NCBI RefSeq assembly: GCF_021043375.1 | Contig: NZ_JAJNDV010000005.1 | Location: 62,001-126,000, forward strand | Length of the DNA stretch: 64,000 nt | Direction of reading: 5' to 3' | Source of the DNA: Sphingomonas sp. IC-56 | GTDB lineage: Bacteria > Pseudomonadota > Alphaproteobacteria > Sphingomonadales > Sphingomonadaceae | In this document: positions 51,503 to 61,514 of the stretch, in pieces | Layout of the letters: each line of letters opens with the position of its first letter | Numbering within the stretch: position 1 is the first letter of the stretch | Made by a program: the position numbers and the translations under genes | Notes under the pieces: model-generated | Databases searched by the model: none | The model's input: the letters and a program-made list of their open reading frames with translations, nothing else | What the model was told of the DNA's origin: nothing

Positions 51503-53134
51503 CTACGCCGCGCGGATGCGCTGCAGGAAGCCTGCGGTTTCCGCCCGGAGCGTGTCGGCCTGGCGTGAGATGCCGGCGACGGTTTCGTTCATGGCGCGCG
51601 CCAGGCTGCCGGTGATGCGGGCGCCGCTGGCCAGTTCCTCGGCGCGTTCGCGGACGTCGTCGATATGGGTGGCGACCTGATTGGTTTCCTCGCCGATCTC
51701 CAGCGTGGCGCGGCGTTGCTGCGTGACCGAGGCGGCAATGAACGAGGCGATGGCGGCTACTTCGTCGATCTTGCCGGCGGTTTCGGTCATGCGCGCGGAG
51801 GCCGTGGCGATCTGGCCGACAATGGAGCCGGTCTGTTCGCGCACATCGGCGGTGGCAGTGGAGGTGCGGCTGGCCAGCGCCTTTACCTCGCCCGCGACCA
51901 CCGCGAAGCCCCGGCCGACATCGCCGGCGCGCGCCGCTTCGATGGTGGCGTTGAGTGCCAGCAGCTTGGTTTGCCTGGCGACGCCATCGACCAGTTCAAT
52001 GACGCTGTCGATCTTGGCAGCGTCCTCGCGGATGGCATCGATCCGCTGCGAACTGGTGCTGGCGAGCATGCGCGCGGCATCGCTCAGCGCGGCGTGGCCG
52101 TCGACATGGGTGGCGATCTCGCCGACGCTCTGGGCCAGTTCCTCCGCGGCGGTCGCCACGAACAGGGCCGAGGATGAGGCGGCGGTAGCACGCTGCGCCA
52201 CATCGGCGGCGGCGCCGGCGCTGCCTTCGCCGATCGCAACGAGCTGCGCAGCGGAGCGGTCCAGCTCGGCTACCGCCTCGGACAGTAGATTGACGGCGGC
52301 GGCTACGTCCTGCTCGAACTGCTCGCCCAATTGCAGGAGCGAGTCGCGCTTGAGCTGCTCGGCCTTGCGCGCGGCGGCGATGCTTTGTTCGGCTTCGTTG
52401 GCGCGAGTCTCGGCGGCCTGGCGGGCCTGAGCTTCGGCGGACTCGCGGGCGAGCTGGAGCCTGGCGGCTTCGCTTTCGGCGAGGCGGCTGGCGGAGGTCT
52501 GCGCCTCTGCAAACACGGTGGACTGATCCACCGCGGCCTTGGCGAGGATGCCGTAATAGACAAGGAGCAGGGGCAGGCTGACGGCCGGGCCGCCGATCGT
52601 CACGGGCATCGACGTCACCGCCAGCGACAGCGCGACCGGCGTGGTGAAGCCGACGAAACCGGCGGGATGATTGACGTACATGATCAGGCCGACCGCCATC
52701 AACGCCATCTGGAGCAGCGCCACCAGAAAGATGAGGTCGCGCCCGGCATGGGCACTCATGGCCAGGCACAGCACTGCCCAGCCGGTGCCGATCAGCGCGG
52801 CGACGATGCGGTGGCAGCGCGCGACTTCGTGCAGGTCATGCTCGCCTGTGCGGGTGGGGATGACGCGCCATCCCCAGATCGCCGCGCCAACGATGAGCAG
52901 CGCGCTCGCCAGCGCCCCAGGCCGGTTGATCGATCCCCAGAGTGCAGCGATCGCCGCCGCGACAATGACGATCGCGAGCGGCACGAGCGCGCGCCAGGCG
53001 CTGGTGGTGGCGTCGAGCTGGCGGGCGAAGACGAACCGGGCGATCGAGTCTTCGTCCGGTGTGCGCCGCAGCGCGCTGGCGTAGCGGGCGATCTGGGCCC
53101 GCAGCGCGGGAAGGGAAGGGTTGGATTGCGCCAC
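51503..53134 (-). CDS. Membrane chemoreceptor without periplasmic domain, 543 aa
   Basis: N-terminal region with about six TM helices (residues 45-200, for example ALVPLAIVIVAAAIAALWGS, LIFLVALLQMALMAVGLIMY), then a coiled coil (SAEAQARQAAETRANEAEQS) and MCP hairpin LLALNATIEAARAGDVGRGF. No large periplasmic sensor, so it may sense a membrane state. Convergent with chrA. Confidence 0.9.
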   Translation of the reverse strand: MAQSNPSLPALRAQIARYASALRRTPDEDSIARFVFARQLDATTSAWRALVPLAIVIVAAAIAALWGSINRPGALASALLIVGAAIWGWRVIPTRTGEHDLHEVARCHRIVAALIGTGWAVLCLAMSAHAGRDLIFLVALLQMALMAVGLIMYVNHPAGFVGFTTPVALSLAVTSMPVTIGGPAVSLPLLLVYYGILAKAAVDQSTVFAEAQTSASRLAESEAARLQLARESAEAQARQAAETRANEAEQSIAAARKAEQLKRDSLLQLGEQFEQDVAAAVNLLSEAVAELDRSAAQLVAIGEGSAGAAADVAQRATAASSSALFVATAAEELAQSVGEIATHVDGHAALSDAARMLASTSSQRIDAIREDAAKIDSVIELVDGVARQTKLLALNATIEAARAGDVGRGFAVVAGEVKALASRTSTATADVREQTGSIVGQIATASARMTETAGKIDEVAAIASFIAASVTQQRRATLEIGEETNQVATHIDDVRERAEELASGARITGSLARAMNETVAGISRQADTLRAETAGFLQRIRAA

Positions 53135-53206
53135 TTGAACGTTCGCCTGCTTGCCTGTGGTTCGCAGGCTTAAGCGGCAATGGTTAACGCTATTGTCTGC
53201 AAGGCC

Positions 53207-54853
53207 TTAGAACGAGCGGATCAGCCGGAAATTGATCTTTGGCGTTTGGTCGTCGGTATCGTAGCGCGCGCCCGAAAGCGGCACTGCGAATTCCAAGTTG
53301 GCGCCGGTGTCGGCAGTGATGTCGGTGCGCAGGCCACCGCCGGTCGACGCCAGCGAACCGCTGCCAAAGCCATTGTCCAGGTTGCTGACATGGCCGCCAT
53401 CGACGAACGCATAGAGCTGGGCCCGGCGGACCAGCCCGAAGGGGCGATTCCAGAGGTAGCGCAGTTCGGCCATGCCCATCACACCCTGATCGCCGCTGCG
53501 CTCGCTCCAGTCATAGCCGCGCAGGAAGCCCGTGCCGCCCAAGCCCGTTTCCTCGCTGATCAGCAGCGGCTGGGAGGCGAGCTGGCTCTGCATCGCCAGG
53601 CGCAGGCTGAACTGGCCGCCAAGATCGGTGGTCCATTCGCTCCAGGCGCTGAGCGCGGTGAAGGTCGCATCGGCGTCGTAGCGCGAGGCGAGCGGATCGT
53701 TGCGGCCGGTCGCGCCGAGGACACCGAGTCCCTGGGACAGCGTCGTGCTGATCCGGAGGCGGCCGCCCGCGACGTCGCTATAGCCGTAGAGCGACACGCG
53801 TGCGGTGGCGATGCGGTCGTGGCGGACGCGCACGGACCTGCGCCATTGCTGCAGGTCGCGGACGCCCAGCTCGGCCTGGAGCCAGAGGCTGGCGTCGCGG
53901 CGGCGCCATAGCGGGTGGAGCAGCTCGGCGCCGAGGAACCAGCTGCGGCTCTCCAGGTCGAAGGGCTCAAGATACGCGCCGGGTTTGGCGGTCGAGCCCG
54001 AAGCTACCAGCGCGACTTCCGTGCCGCTGGCGCTCACGCGGTTAGCGTAGCGCAGGCGGCCATATTGGAGTTCACTCGGCTCACCTGGGGTGGTCGAATA
54101 GGTCACGGTGAAGGCATCGTCGGACGAGAACAGCGCGTTGACGTCGACGTCGATGCGCAGCTGCTCGGGGCCGATCGGCTTGCTGCCCTCATTCGACAGG
54201 GCGACGCGCGCGGCGAGCCTGTCTTGCGTGGCGTTGACCAGCAGCACGCCCTTGCCGCTCTCGCGCAGGAACCGCGTCTTGCCCATGCGCACGCCGTCAA
54301 CGTCGCCGGCGATCAGCAGCCTGCGCTCGACCTCTTCCAGCCGGGCAGGCTTGCCGTTGATCAGGGGTGCAAGCGCGCGGCGTACCGCCGGCTGTTCGGG
54401 GCCGCCGAAGCGGATCTCGTCGACGCGCCCCTCGTCGATGCACACGGTGAGGACGCCGTTGGAAAGCCGCTGCGGCTCGATCCATGCCGAGGCAAACACA
54501 TAGCCGCGCGACCGCGCGCGTTCGGCGATGGCGGTGGCCAGGGAGGCGAGCTGATCGGGCGCCAGTGTCTTGCCGACATGGTTCGCGATGATGTCCGCGA
54601 AGTCGGCGGGCGAGAGCGCCTGAAGGCCGGCGATGCCGATCGCGCCGGCAAGGATCGTGGCGCCCCCGGCGGCGGTGCCGCTTGGCGCGTCCACGTCGAT
54701 CGCGACGCGGGGTTGAGGGGCGGTCGGCTCAGGTTGCTCCGAGGGGCGTTGCGTCGCGGGCGCGACGCGGTCAAGCGCGGTCTGCGCAAATGCCGCGCCG
54801 GGGAGTAGGGCTCCGCCCAAAAAGAGTGCCGCAACTGTGCTGCTGGTCCGCAT
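53207..54853 (-). CDS. TpsB outer-membrane transporter (ShlB/FhaC/HecB family), 548 aa
   Basis: Two-partner secretion barrel that exports an adhesin or hemolysin-type partner. Signal peptide MRTSSTVAALFLGGALLPGA, a Pro-rich linker, a POTRA region with YVFASAWIEPQRLSNGVLTV and GRVDEIRFGG, and a barrel with FLRGYDWSERSGDQG (the RGY tip motif of loop 6). It ends in a terminal Phe, standard for barrel proteins. It diverges from the FecR repeat gene; no filamentous hemagglutinin-like partner is in the window. Confidence 0.92.
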   Translation of the reverse strand: MRTSSTVAALFLGGALLPGAAFAQTALDRVAPATQRPSEQPEPTAPQPRVAIDVDAPSGTAAGGATILAGAIGIAGLQALSPADFADIIANHVGKTLAPDQLASLATAIAERARSRGYVFASAWIEPQRLSNGVLTVCIDEGRVDEIRFGGPEQPAVRRALAPLINGKPARLEEVERRLLIAGDVDGVRMGKTRFLRESGKGVLLVNATQDRLAARVALSNEGSKPIGPEQLRIDVDVNALFSSDDAFTVTYSTTPGEPSELQYGRLRYANRVSASGTEVALVASGSTAKPGAYLEPFDLESRSWFLGAELLHPLWRRRDASLWLQAELGVRDLQQWRRSVRVRHDRIATARVSLYGYSDVAGGRLRISTTLSQGLGVLGATGRNDPLASRYDADATFTALSAWSEWTTDLGGQFSLRLAMQSQLASQPLLISEETGLGGTGFLRGYDWSERSGDQGVMGMAELRYLWNRPFGLVRRAQLYAFVDGGHVSNLDNGFGSGSLASTGGGLRTDITADTGANLEFAVPLSGARYDTDDQTPKINFRLIRSF

Positions 54854-54978
54854 CCGGCATGGACCTAAGGCTAAGCTCTTACGAATTCGTCAAATAGCCG
54901 GCACGTTAACTACGCGTACAAACAGGGCTTAAATGCATCGCGACTAGGGTGCAGCCTCCAAAATTGGGGGTTCTGCCA

Positions 54979-56829
54979 GTGTCACGGCTTCTGAAGCTGC
55001 TCACCGCCGCCTTGCTGTTTGTGTTCTCGCCGCTTGCGCATGCGCAGGCGAACTGGACCGTCAGCGAAGTCGCGGGCAAGGTCACGGTCCGCGACGCCAC
55101 GGGCGATCACGCGGTGAGCCGGGGCGCGTCCGTTGCGGCAGGTGCGACGCTGTCCACGGGCCCAGGCGCCCGCGCGGTAGTGGTGCGCGGCAAGGACTTC
55201 GTCACCGTCTCGGCGAACAGCCGGATCCGCATTCCCCTGCCGGCGCAGAAGCGCGGCATGTTCGAAGTGCTCCAGGAATGGGGCAACGCGATCTTCCAGA
55301 TCGAAAAGAAGCCGAACCCGCATTTCGGGGTGCAGACGCCGTACCTGGCCGCCGTGGTGAAGGGCACGACCTTCTCCATCACGGTATCCAACGAAGGCGC
55401 GTCGCTGCAGGTGCTCGAAGGCGCGGTGGAAACCTCCACCATCGATGGCGGCGCGCGCGAGTTGATCCGCCCCGGCATTCTGGCGACGATCACCGCGGCC
55501 GATCGCTACCGGCTGACGGTGCAGGGACAGGATACCCGCACCATCGACTCGCCCCAGCGGAGTGCGCCGCCGGCAGCGCCCGAGGTTCCTGCGGCATCGA
55601 CCGGCACGGGCAACGAGGCTGAGGCGCCTGTTGCGCCCGCGGCCGACCCCCCCGCGGCGCAGGATGCGGGTGCGGAAAACGTTGCCAATCTGGAGCTGTT
55701 CACCGCCCAGATGATCTTCGAGCCGATCATGGCCAAGCCGGTCGACCTGGGTAAGATGACTGGCGGGCTGGTGAGCGGCGTCAGTGCAGTGCAGGTCGCA
55801 AGCGCCAATGCCGCCGTTGTTCGCTCCGATCTTGGCCGCGGAAGTGGCGCCACGGAAGAAGCCGTCGGCGTGAACCCGGCCAAGTCGGGCAGCGACGTGA
55901 AGCCTGGAGCCGGGGCTGGTACGCCGGCCACGCCCGGCACGCCCGCAGGTGGCAACGGCAATGGCACGCCCGGGAGCGGAAATGGCGGGGCTGACAAAGG
56001 CACCCCCGGCGATGGGAACGGGGCAGGCACCACCACTCCTGGCAATGGCAGTGGCGGAAGCTCGGGCAACGACGCTCCTGGCAAAGGGAATGACAACGGC
56101 GCGGGCAATGGCAACAGCGGCGGCAAGGACGATCCTAGCAACGGGAACGGCAATGGCGGCGGCAAGGACGATCCGGGCAACGGGAACGGCAATGGCGGCG
56201 GCAAGGACGAACCTGGCAACGGGAACGGCAACGGGGGCGGCAAGGACGATCCTGGCAAGGGAGGCGGTCCCGGCAAGGATGATCCGGGCAAGGGCGACGG
56301 GGGCCCTGGTAAGGACGATCCCGGCAAGGGAGGCGGTCCCGGCAAGGACGATCCTGGCAAGGGCGACGGGGGCCCTGGTAAGGACGATCCCGGCAAGGGA
56401 GGCGGGCCCGGCAAGGACGATCCTGGCAAGGGCGACGGGGGCCCTGGCAAGGACGATCCGGGCAAGGGCGACGGGGGCCCTGGTAAGGACGATCCCGGCA
56501 AGGGAGGCGGTCCCGGCAAGGATGATCCGGGCAAGGGCGATGGTGGCCCTGGCAAGGACGATCCGGGCAAGGGCGATGGTGGCCCTGGCAAGGACGATCC
56601 CGGCAAGGGAGGTGGTCCCGGCAAGGATGATCCGGGCAAGGGCGACGGCGGCCCTGGCAAGGACGATCCCGGCAAGGGAGGTGGCCCCGGCAAGGATGAT
56701 CCGGGCAAGGGCGACGGCGGCCCTGGTAAGGACGATCCCGGTAAGGGAGGTGGTCCTGGCAAGGATGATCCGGGCAAGGATGCGCCAGGCAACGGCCGAC
56801 CGGGCCCCGGCAAGCCTGACAAGGACTGA
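54979..56829 (+). CDS. Exported FecR-domain protein with long Gly/Lys/Asp/Pro repeat tail, 616 aa
   Basis: Signal peptide [20 protein letters not shown] from a GTG start at 54979; a GTG at 54949 is possible. Residues about 30-180 are a FecR-like domain ([47 protein letters not shown]). An Ala/Pro linker leads to Asn/Gly-rich units, then 15 copies of PGKDDPGK with GGG or GDG spacers (56260-56778). No TM helix. It lies 67 bases before the CHASE2 gene and opposite tpsB. Confidence 0.88.
   Translation: MSRLLKLLTAALLFVFSPLAHAQANWTVSEVAGKVTVRDATGDHAVSRGASVAAGATLSTGPGARAVVVRGKDFVTVSANSRIRIPLPAQKRGMFEVLQEWGNAIFQIEKKPNPHFGVQTPYLAAVVKGTTFSITVSNEGASLQVLEGAVETSTIDGGARELIRPGILATITAADRYRLTVQGQDTRTIDSPQRSAPPAAPEVPAASTGTGNEAEAPVAPAADPPAAQDAGAENVANLELFTAQMIFEPIMAKPVDLGKMTGGLVSGVSAVQVASANAAVVRSDLGRGSGATEEAVGVNPAKSGSDVKPGAGAGTPATPGTPAGGNGNGTPGSGNGGADKGTPGDGNGAGTTTPGNGSGGSSGNDAPGKGNDNGAGNGNSGGKDDPSNGNGNGGGKDDPGNGNGNGGGKDEPGNGNGNGGGKDDPGKGGGPGKDDPGKGDGGPGKDDPGKGGGPGKDDPGKGDGGPGKDDPGKGGGPGKDDPGKGDGGPGKDDPGKGDGGPGKDDPGKGGGPGKDDPGKGDGGPGKDDPGKGDGGPGKDDPGKGGGPGKDDPGKGDGGPGKDDPGKGGGPGKDDPGKGDGGPGKDDPGKGGGPGKDDPGKDAPGNGRPGPGKPDKD
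56260..56778 (+). repeat. Coding minisatellite: 15 repeats of 33 or 36 bases
   Basis: Alternating 11-residue ([11 protein letters not shown]) and 12-residue ([12 protein letters not shown]) units, seven and eight copies. The codons differ between copies only at a few third positions (for example GGT/GGC, GAT/GAC), showing recent expansion. Preceded by four longer Asn-containing units. Confidence 0.9.
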
Positions 56830-56896
56830 CGTGCCCGCCGGTGACCTCCTGTTAGGCTCTCGCGGCTAAGGATCGGGCGCACTTCGGAGGCGCTGG

Positions 56897-59206
56897 ATGA
56901 CTCTTCTTCGCGCATATCGCGCACATTGGCGGCTGGCCGTCCTGTTGATCGGCGCGCTTCTGGCGATGGCGATCGGCTTTTCGGGCGCCGGAGCGGGGGT
57001 CGACCGCAGCCTGCGTGCGCTGGACTTTGCGCTGCGGATGCATCCCGCAAGCGGCCAGTTGCACATTGTCGAGATCGATGGGCGCAGCATCGCCGCGATC
57101 GATCGCTGGCCCTGGCCGCGCAGCAACTATGTGCAGGTGGTCGAGCGGCTGCACAAGGCGGGCGCGGCATCCATCGCGTTCGACGTGGATTTCTCCGCAC
57201 GTTCCGCGCTCGGAGAGGATGCGGCGTTCGCCCGCGCGCTGGAAGCGACAGGGGGCAAGGTCATCCTGCCAACCTTCGGCCAGGCATCAGGGGGCGGCCA
57301 GGAAGGGCGGACCGAGTCCTTGCCCATCCCGCTGTTGCGTCCTCATGCGCATCTCGCGGCCGTCAATATCCGCGCCGATCTGGACGGACAGGTGCGGCGC
57401 TCGCCCGTCGGCGTCGTGACCGACGGCGTGCCGCGCCCGTCCGTGGCGGCCATGCTCGCCGGCGTGCAAGGCAGCGCCGACAGCGATTTCGAGATCGATT
57501 ATGCGATCGATCCGGCAACCATCCCACGCCACAGCTTCCTCGACATCCGCGAGGGCAGATTCGACCCGGCGACTTTTGCCGGCAAGACTGTCCTGATCGG
57601 CGCCACTGCCGTCGAACTGGGCGACCGCTATGCCATCCCCAACCATGGCGTCGTGCCTGGGGTCGTGATCCAAGCCATCGCCGCGGAGACGCTCGCGCAA
57701 GGCATGCCGGTGGATGGAGGCTGGGTGGTGCCGCTTCTGCTCGCGCTTCTGCTCGCCTGGCCGATCCTCCACGCCCGCAGCCGTGCCGGTCTGGTCGCCG
57801 CGAGCGTGGCAGCGCTGCTCGGCCTGTTCGCCGCGGCGGTGGCAGCGGATAGTCTCGCCCGGTGGCTGTTGGAATTGAGCCCGGCGCTTGGCTGCCTTAC
57901 GCTCGTCACCGTCACCAGCGTCGCGATGCGGTGGCTGGGCGCGGTGCAGCGCAAGCGCGCGCTGGACGGCCAGACCGGCCTCCCCAATCGCGTGGCGCTC
58001 CGCCAGGCGATGCACCAGGAGCATGCGGCCGGCGTCGTGGCCGCGCGCATTGCCGAGTTCGACAAGCTGGCGGCGGGCCTTGGCGAGGCCGCCACCGCCC
58101 AGCTGATCCAGCGCGTGCGAGACCGGATCGCCATGACCTCGCAGGCGGGCGCCGTCTTTCGCATCGAGGACCGTGTGCTTGCCTGGCGGATCGTCGACGA
58201 CCATGACCTTGAGTCGCATCTCAACGGCCTGCGCGCGCTGATGCTGAGCCCGATCGAAGTGGCAGGGCGCCGCGTCGATGTGTCGCTCGCATTCGGCTAC
58301 GCCGCCGAGCGGGCCGGCGAAGGCGCGGAGCGCGCAGTGGCGCAGGCGGCGCTGGCCGCCGACACTGCGCTGGCGGAAGGCCGCGCCTGGCATGTGCACC
58401 AGCTGGAGGAAGAGGACACGGTCGACCGCGAACTGTCGCTGCTGGGCGAGTTGGACGACGCGCTGGGCGAGGGCGAGATCCAGGTGCTGTACCAGCCCAA
58501 GCTCGACCTGAAGACGCAGCGCATCGCCAGCGTGGAGGCGCTGGTGCGCTGGAACCATGGCACCCGCGGCTTCCTGCGGCCCGACCTGTTCATCCCACTG
58601 GCCGAGCGCAACGACCGCATTGCCGGGCTGACGCTGCATGTCGTGGCGCAGACGATCCGTGACCTGCTGGCGTGGCAATCGGGCGGCCACCAACTGACCG
58701 GCGCGGTGAACATCTCGGCCAAGCTGCTCAATTCCGCGCTCTTCATCGCTGATCTGCGCGAGCTGGTGCAGAATAGCGGCATCGCACCCGCCTTGCTCAC
58801 CTTCGAAGTGACTGAGTCCGCGACGATGCGCGACCCGGCGGCCGCGGCCGCCGCGCTGCAATCGTTCCGCGATCTGGGCATCAGCATTTCGATGGACGAT
58901 TACGGCACCGGCCAGTCCACCTTGAGCTACCTGAAGCAGCTGCCGCTCAACGAACTCAAGATCGATCGCAGCTTCGTGCAATTCGCCCACCAGAACCGCG
59001 GCGATGGCGCGCTGGTGCGCTCCACGATCGATCTGGCGCACGAACTGGGCCTCAAGGTCGTGGCTGAGGGCGTTGAGGATCAGGGCTGTCTGGACTTCCT
59101 ACGCTCGATCGGATGCGACCTGGCGCAGGGTTATCTGATCAGCAAGCCGATCCCGGCGGCGGACCTGCAACCGTTGCTAAGCAGGACCTACGCGATCGCC
59201 GCGTAG
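56897..59206 (+). CDS. CHASE2 - degenerate GGDEF - EAL protein, 769 aa
   Basis: Predicted c-di-GMP phosphodiesterase with an extracytoplasmic CHASE2 sensor (residues about 30-260; [39 protein letters not shown]), three TM helices after it, a GGDEF domain with site replaced by RIEDR, and an intact EAL domain ([54 protein letters not shown]). Start ATG at 56897 with GGAGG. Follows the FecR gene; likely cotranscribed. Confidence 0.92.
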   Translation: MTLLRAYRAHWRLAVLLIGALLAMAIGFSGAGAGVDRSLRALDFALRMHPASGQLHIVEIDGRSIAAIDRWPWPRSNYVQVVERLHKAGAASIAFDVDFSARSALGEDAAFARALEATGGKVILPTFGQASGGGQEGRTESLPIPLLRPHAHLAAVNIRADLDGQVRRSPVGVVTDGVPRPSVAAMLAGVQGSADSDFEIDYAIDPATIPRHSFLDIREGRFDPATFAGKTVLIGATAVELGDRYAIPNHGVVPGVVIQAIAAETLAQGMPVDGGWVVPLLLALLLAWPILHARSRAGLVAASVAALLGLFAAAVAADSLARWLLELSPALGCLTLVTVTSVAMRWLGAVQRKRALDGQTGLPNRVALRQAMHQEHAAGVVAARIAEFDKLAAGLGEAATAQLIQRVRDRIAMTSQAGAVFRIEDRVLAWRIVDDHDLESHLNGLRALMLSPIEVAGRRVDVSLAFGYAAERAGEGAERAVAQAALAADTALAEGRAWHVHQLEEEDTVDRELSLLGELDDALGEGEIQVLYQPKLDLKTQRIASVEALVRWNHGTRGFLRPDLFIPLAERNDRIAGLTLHVVAQTIRDLLAWQSGGHQLTGAVNISAKLLNSALFIADLRELVQNSGIAPALLTFEVTESATMRDPAAAAAALQSFRDLGISISMDDYGTGQSTLSYLKQLPLNELKIDRSFVQFAHQNRGDGALVRSTIDLAHELGLKVVAEGVEDQGCLDFLRSIGCDLAQGYLISKPIPAADLQPLLSRTYAIAA

Positions 59207-60232
59207 CTACGGCAGCAGCAGCGATACGTCGCCGTAGGAGTAGAACCGGTACTCGTTCGCGATCGCATGCGCGTACGCCGCCTGCATCCGCTCCAGCCCC
59301 ATCAGCGCCGATACCAGCATGAACAGGGTCGAGCGCGGCAGGTGGAAGTTGGTCATCAGCCCGTCGATGCCGCGGAAGCGGTAGCCGGGGGTGATGAAGA
59401 TCGCCGTGTCGCCTTCAAACGGGCGGATGATGTTGTCTTCGCCCGCGGCGCTTTCGATCAGGCGCAGGCTGGTGGTGCCGACGGCGATCACGCGGCCGCC
59501 GGCGGCGCGCACGGCGTTGAGGCGGTCCGCCGTCGCCTGGTCGATGCGGCCCCACTCGGCGTGCATCTTGTGCTCGGCGGTGTCCTGCGCCTTGACCGGC
59601 AGGAAGGTGCCGGCGCCGACATGGAGCGTCAGCGTGGCGTGGCCGATGCCGGCTTCGCCCAGGCGCGCGAGCAGGTCGGGGGTGAAGTGCAGCGCCGCGG
59701 TGGGGGCGGCGACGGCGCCGGCCTCGTTGGCGAACATCGTCTGATAGTCCTGCGCGTCGCGTTCGTCGGGCGCGCGCTTGGAGGCGATATAGGGCGGCAG
59801 CGGCATCTCGCCGCAGCGCTCCAGCAGCAGCTCGACCGGTTCGTCGCCGGCGAAGCGGAGCAGGAAGCTGCCATCCTCGCCGCGGTCGGTGGCGGTGGCG
59901 GCAACGCCCTGGCCGAAATCAATCACATCGCCCTCGCGCAGCCGTTTGGCGTTGCGGATGAACGCGCGCCAGTCGCGCAGGCCTTCGCGCTTGTGCAGCG
60001 TGGCGCCGATCCGCGCCTCGCCGCGCGTGCCGTTCAGCTGCGCGGGAATGACGCGGGTGTCGTTGAACACCAGCAGGTCGCCCGGCTGAAGCAGCGCGGG
60101 CAAGTCGCGGACCGTACGGTCCTGGCGCGTGTCGCCATGCTGGAAGAGCAGTCGGGCGGTGTCGCGCGGCTCGGCCGGACGCAGCGCGATGCGCTCGGCC
60201 GGCAGGTCGAAGTCGAACAGGTCTACGTTCAC
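59207..60232 (-). CDS. queA: S-adenosylmethionine:tRNA ribosyltransferase-isomerase QueA, 341 aa
   Basis: Transfers and isomerises the ribose of SAM onto preQ1-tRNA, giving epoxyqueuosine. Starts [20 protein letters not shown]; conserved [41 protein letters not shown] and [19 protein letters not shown] are present. Follows the cyclophilin gene by 16 bases. Convergent with the CHASE2 gene. Confidence 0.97.
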   Translation of the reverse strand: MNVDLFDFDLPAERIALRPAEPRDTARLLFQHGDTRQDRTVRDLPALLQPGDLLVFNDTRVIPAQLNGTRGEARIGATLHKREGLRDWRAFIRNAKRLREGDVIDFGQGVAATATDRGEDGSFLLRFAGDEPVELLLERCGEMPLPPYIASKRAPDERDAQDYQTMFANEAGAVAAPTAALHFTPDLLARLGEAGIGHATLTLHVGAGTFLPVKAQDTAEHKMHAEWGRIDQATADRLNAVRAAGGRVIAVGTTSLRLIESAAGEDNIIRPFEGDTAIFITPGYRFRGIDGLMTNFHLPRSTLFMLVSALMGLERMQAAYAHAIANEYRFYSYGDVSLLLP

Positions 60233-60248
60233 GGGCGTGCGGCTGCGC

Positions 60249-60938
60249 TTATTGCGGCAGCGTGGCCTTTTGCTCGCCGGCCGGAAGCGCGGGGGCGTTC
60301 ACCGGGGCAGGCTGATAGGGCGGAGGATTGTCCGACGCGATATAGGCGCGGATGATGCGCGTGGGGCGTGCGGGCGGTTCGCCGCGCTCGATCTTGTCGA
60401 CCCACTGCATGCCCTCGGTCACGCGGCCGAACACGGTGTAGTCATGGTCAAAGCCAAGGCGCGGGCCGAACATGATGAAGAACTGGCTGTTCGCGCTGTT
60501 GATGTCCTGCGCGCGGGCGGCCGAAACGGCGCCGCGAACGTGCGGCAGGTTGCTGAATTCGGCCGGGACGTTCGGCCGCTCGGAGCCGCCACGGCCGGTT
60601 CCGGTGGGATCGCCGCCCTGTGCCATGTTCTCGCCGCCGTCGATCACGCGGTGGAACACCGTGTTGTCGTAGAAGTGCTGGCGCGTGAGTGCCTTGACCT
60701 GCTCGACCATCTTAGGCGCGGCATCGGGGCGCAGGCGGATGGCGACGCGGCCGCCGGTGGAGAGGTCGAGCACCCAGGTGTTCTCAGGGTCGGCTGCGAC
60801 GCTGACGGGGACGTGAGTCGCCGCGTCGGTCTGCACGCCCTTGAGCGGGTCGGGCTTGGGCGGCGGCCCCTTTTGCGCAGCGGCGGGCAGAGCGAAGAAC
60901 AGGGCTGCCAGAGCAGCCGAAGTGGCAACGAAACGCAT
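60249..60938 (-). CDS. Exported cyclophilin-type peptidylprolyl isomerase, 229 aa
   Basis: Signal peptide [24 protein letters not shown]; the ATG at 60938 is chosen with GGGGA six bases upstream (ATG and GTG alternatives lie 6 and 12 bases earlier). Cyclophilin core: [60 protein letters not shown]. Periplasmic folding helper. Lies between coaD and queA. Confidence 0.92.
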   Translation of the reverse strand: MRFVATSAALAALFFALPAAAQKGPPPKPDPLKGVQTDAATHVPVSVAADPENTWVLDLSTGGRVAIRLRPDAAPKMVEQVKALTRQHFYDNTVFHRVIDGGENMAQGGDPTGTGRGGSERPNVPAEFSNLPHVRGAVSAARAQDINSANSQFFIMFGPRLGFDHDYTVFGRVTEGMQWVDKIERGEPPARPTRIIRAYIASDNPPPYQPAPVNAPALPAGEQKATLPQ

Positions 60939-61004
60939 CAACATCCCCACGGGTATGAACCGGCCGGTTCTAGACCATCATTGTGTGGCGAACAAAGGGC
61001 GAGT

Positions 61005-61511
61005 TCAGCTGCCCTTGCGGCCGATCTTCTGGACACGCTCGACCACTTCGACCTCGACGGCGGGCGATACGAACTTGCGTACATCGCCGCCGTAGAGGGC
61101 GATTTCCTTGACCAAGCGGCTGGCGATCGGCTGGAGCGAAACGTCGGCCATCAGGAAGACGGTTTCGATGCGATGGTTCAGCTGCTGGTTCATGCCGGCC
61201 ATCTGATATTCGTATTCGAAATCGGCCACAGCGCGCAGCCCGCGCACGATCATGCTGGCGCCCTGGCGCTCGGCAAAGTCCATCAGCAGCGAATCGAAGC
61301 TGACGACCTGGATGTCCCCCTCGATATCCGCCACTTCGCGCTTCACCATCGCCAAGCGTTCCTCGATCGAGAACATCGGCGATTTGGATGGATTGGTGGT
61401 GACGCCGATGACCAGGCAATCGACCAGCTTCGCCCCGCGGCGGATGATGTCCATGTGACCGCGGGTGATCGGGTCGAAGGTGCCGGGATAGACGCCGGTG
61501 CGGGTGGTCAT
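61005..61511 (-). CDS. coaD: Phosphopantetheine adenylyltransferase, 168 aa
   Basis: Coenzyme A pathway: adenylates 4'-phosphopantetheine. GVYPGTFDPITRGHMDIIRR has the T/HxGH nucleotidyltransferase motif; VRGLRAVADFEYEYQMAGMN and the ISSRLVKE-like IASRLVKEIALYGGDV are typical. Start four bases from the ispA stop, same strand. Confidence 0.97.
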   Translation of the reverse strand: MTTRTGVYPGTFDPITRGHMDIIRRGAKLVDCLVIGVTTNPSKSPMFSIEERLAMVKREVADIEGDIQVVSFDSLLMDFAERQGASMIVRGLRAVADFEYEYQMAGMNQQLNHRIETVFLMADVSLQPIASRLVKEIALYGGDVRKFVSPAVEVEVVERVQKIGRKGS

Positions 61512-61514
61512 GGC

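Noticed and set aside
56260..56778. Regular repeats resembling a CRISPR array
   Set aside because: Units are 33/36 bases without spacers and lie in frame within a coding sequence.
55506..57200. Minus-strand ORF rich in PGSSLPGPP repeats
   Set aside because: It is the antisense of the FecR protein repeats; the plus-strand frame has a signal peptide and FecR domain.
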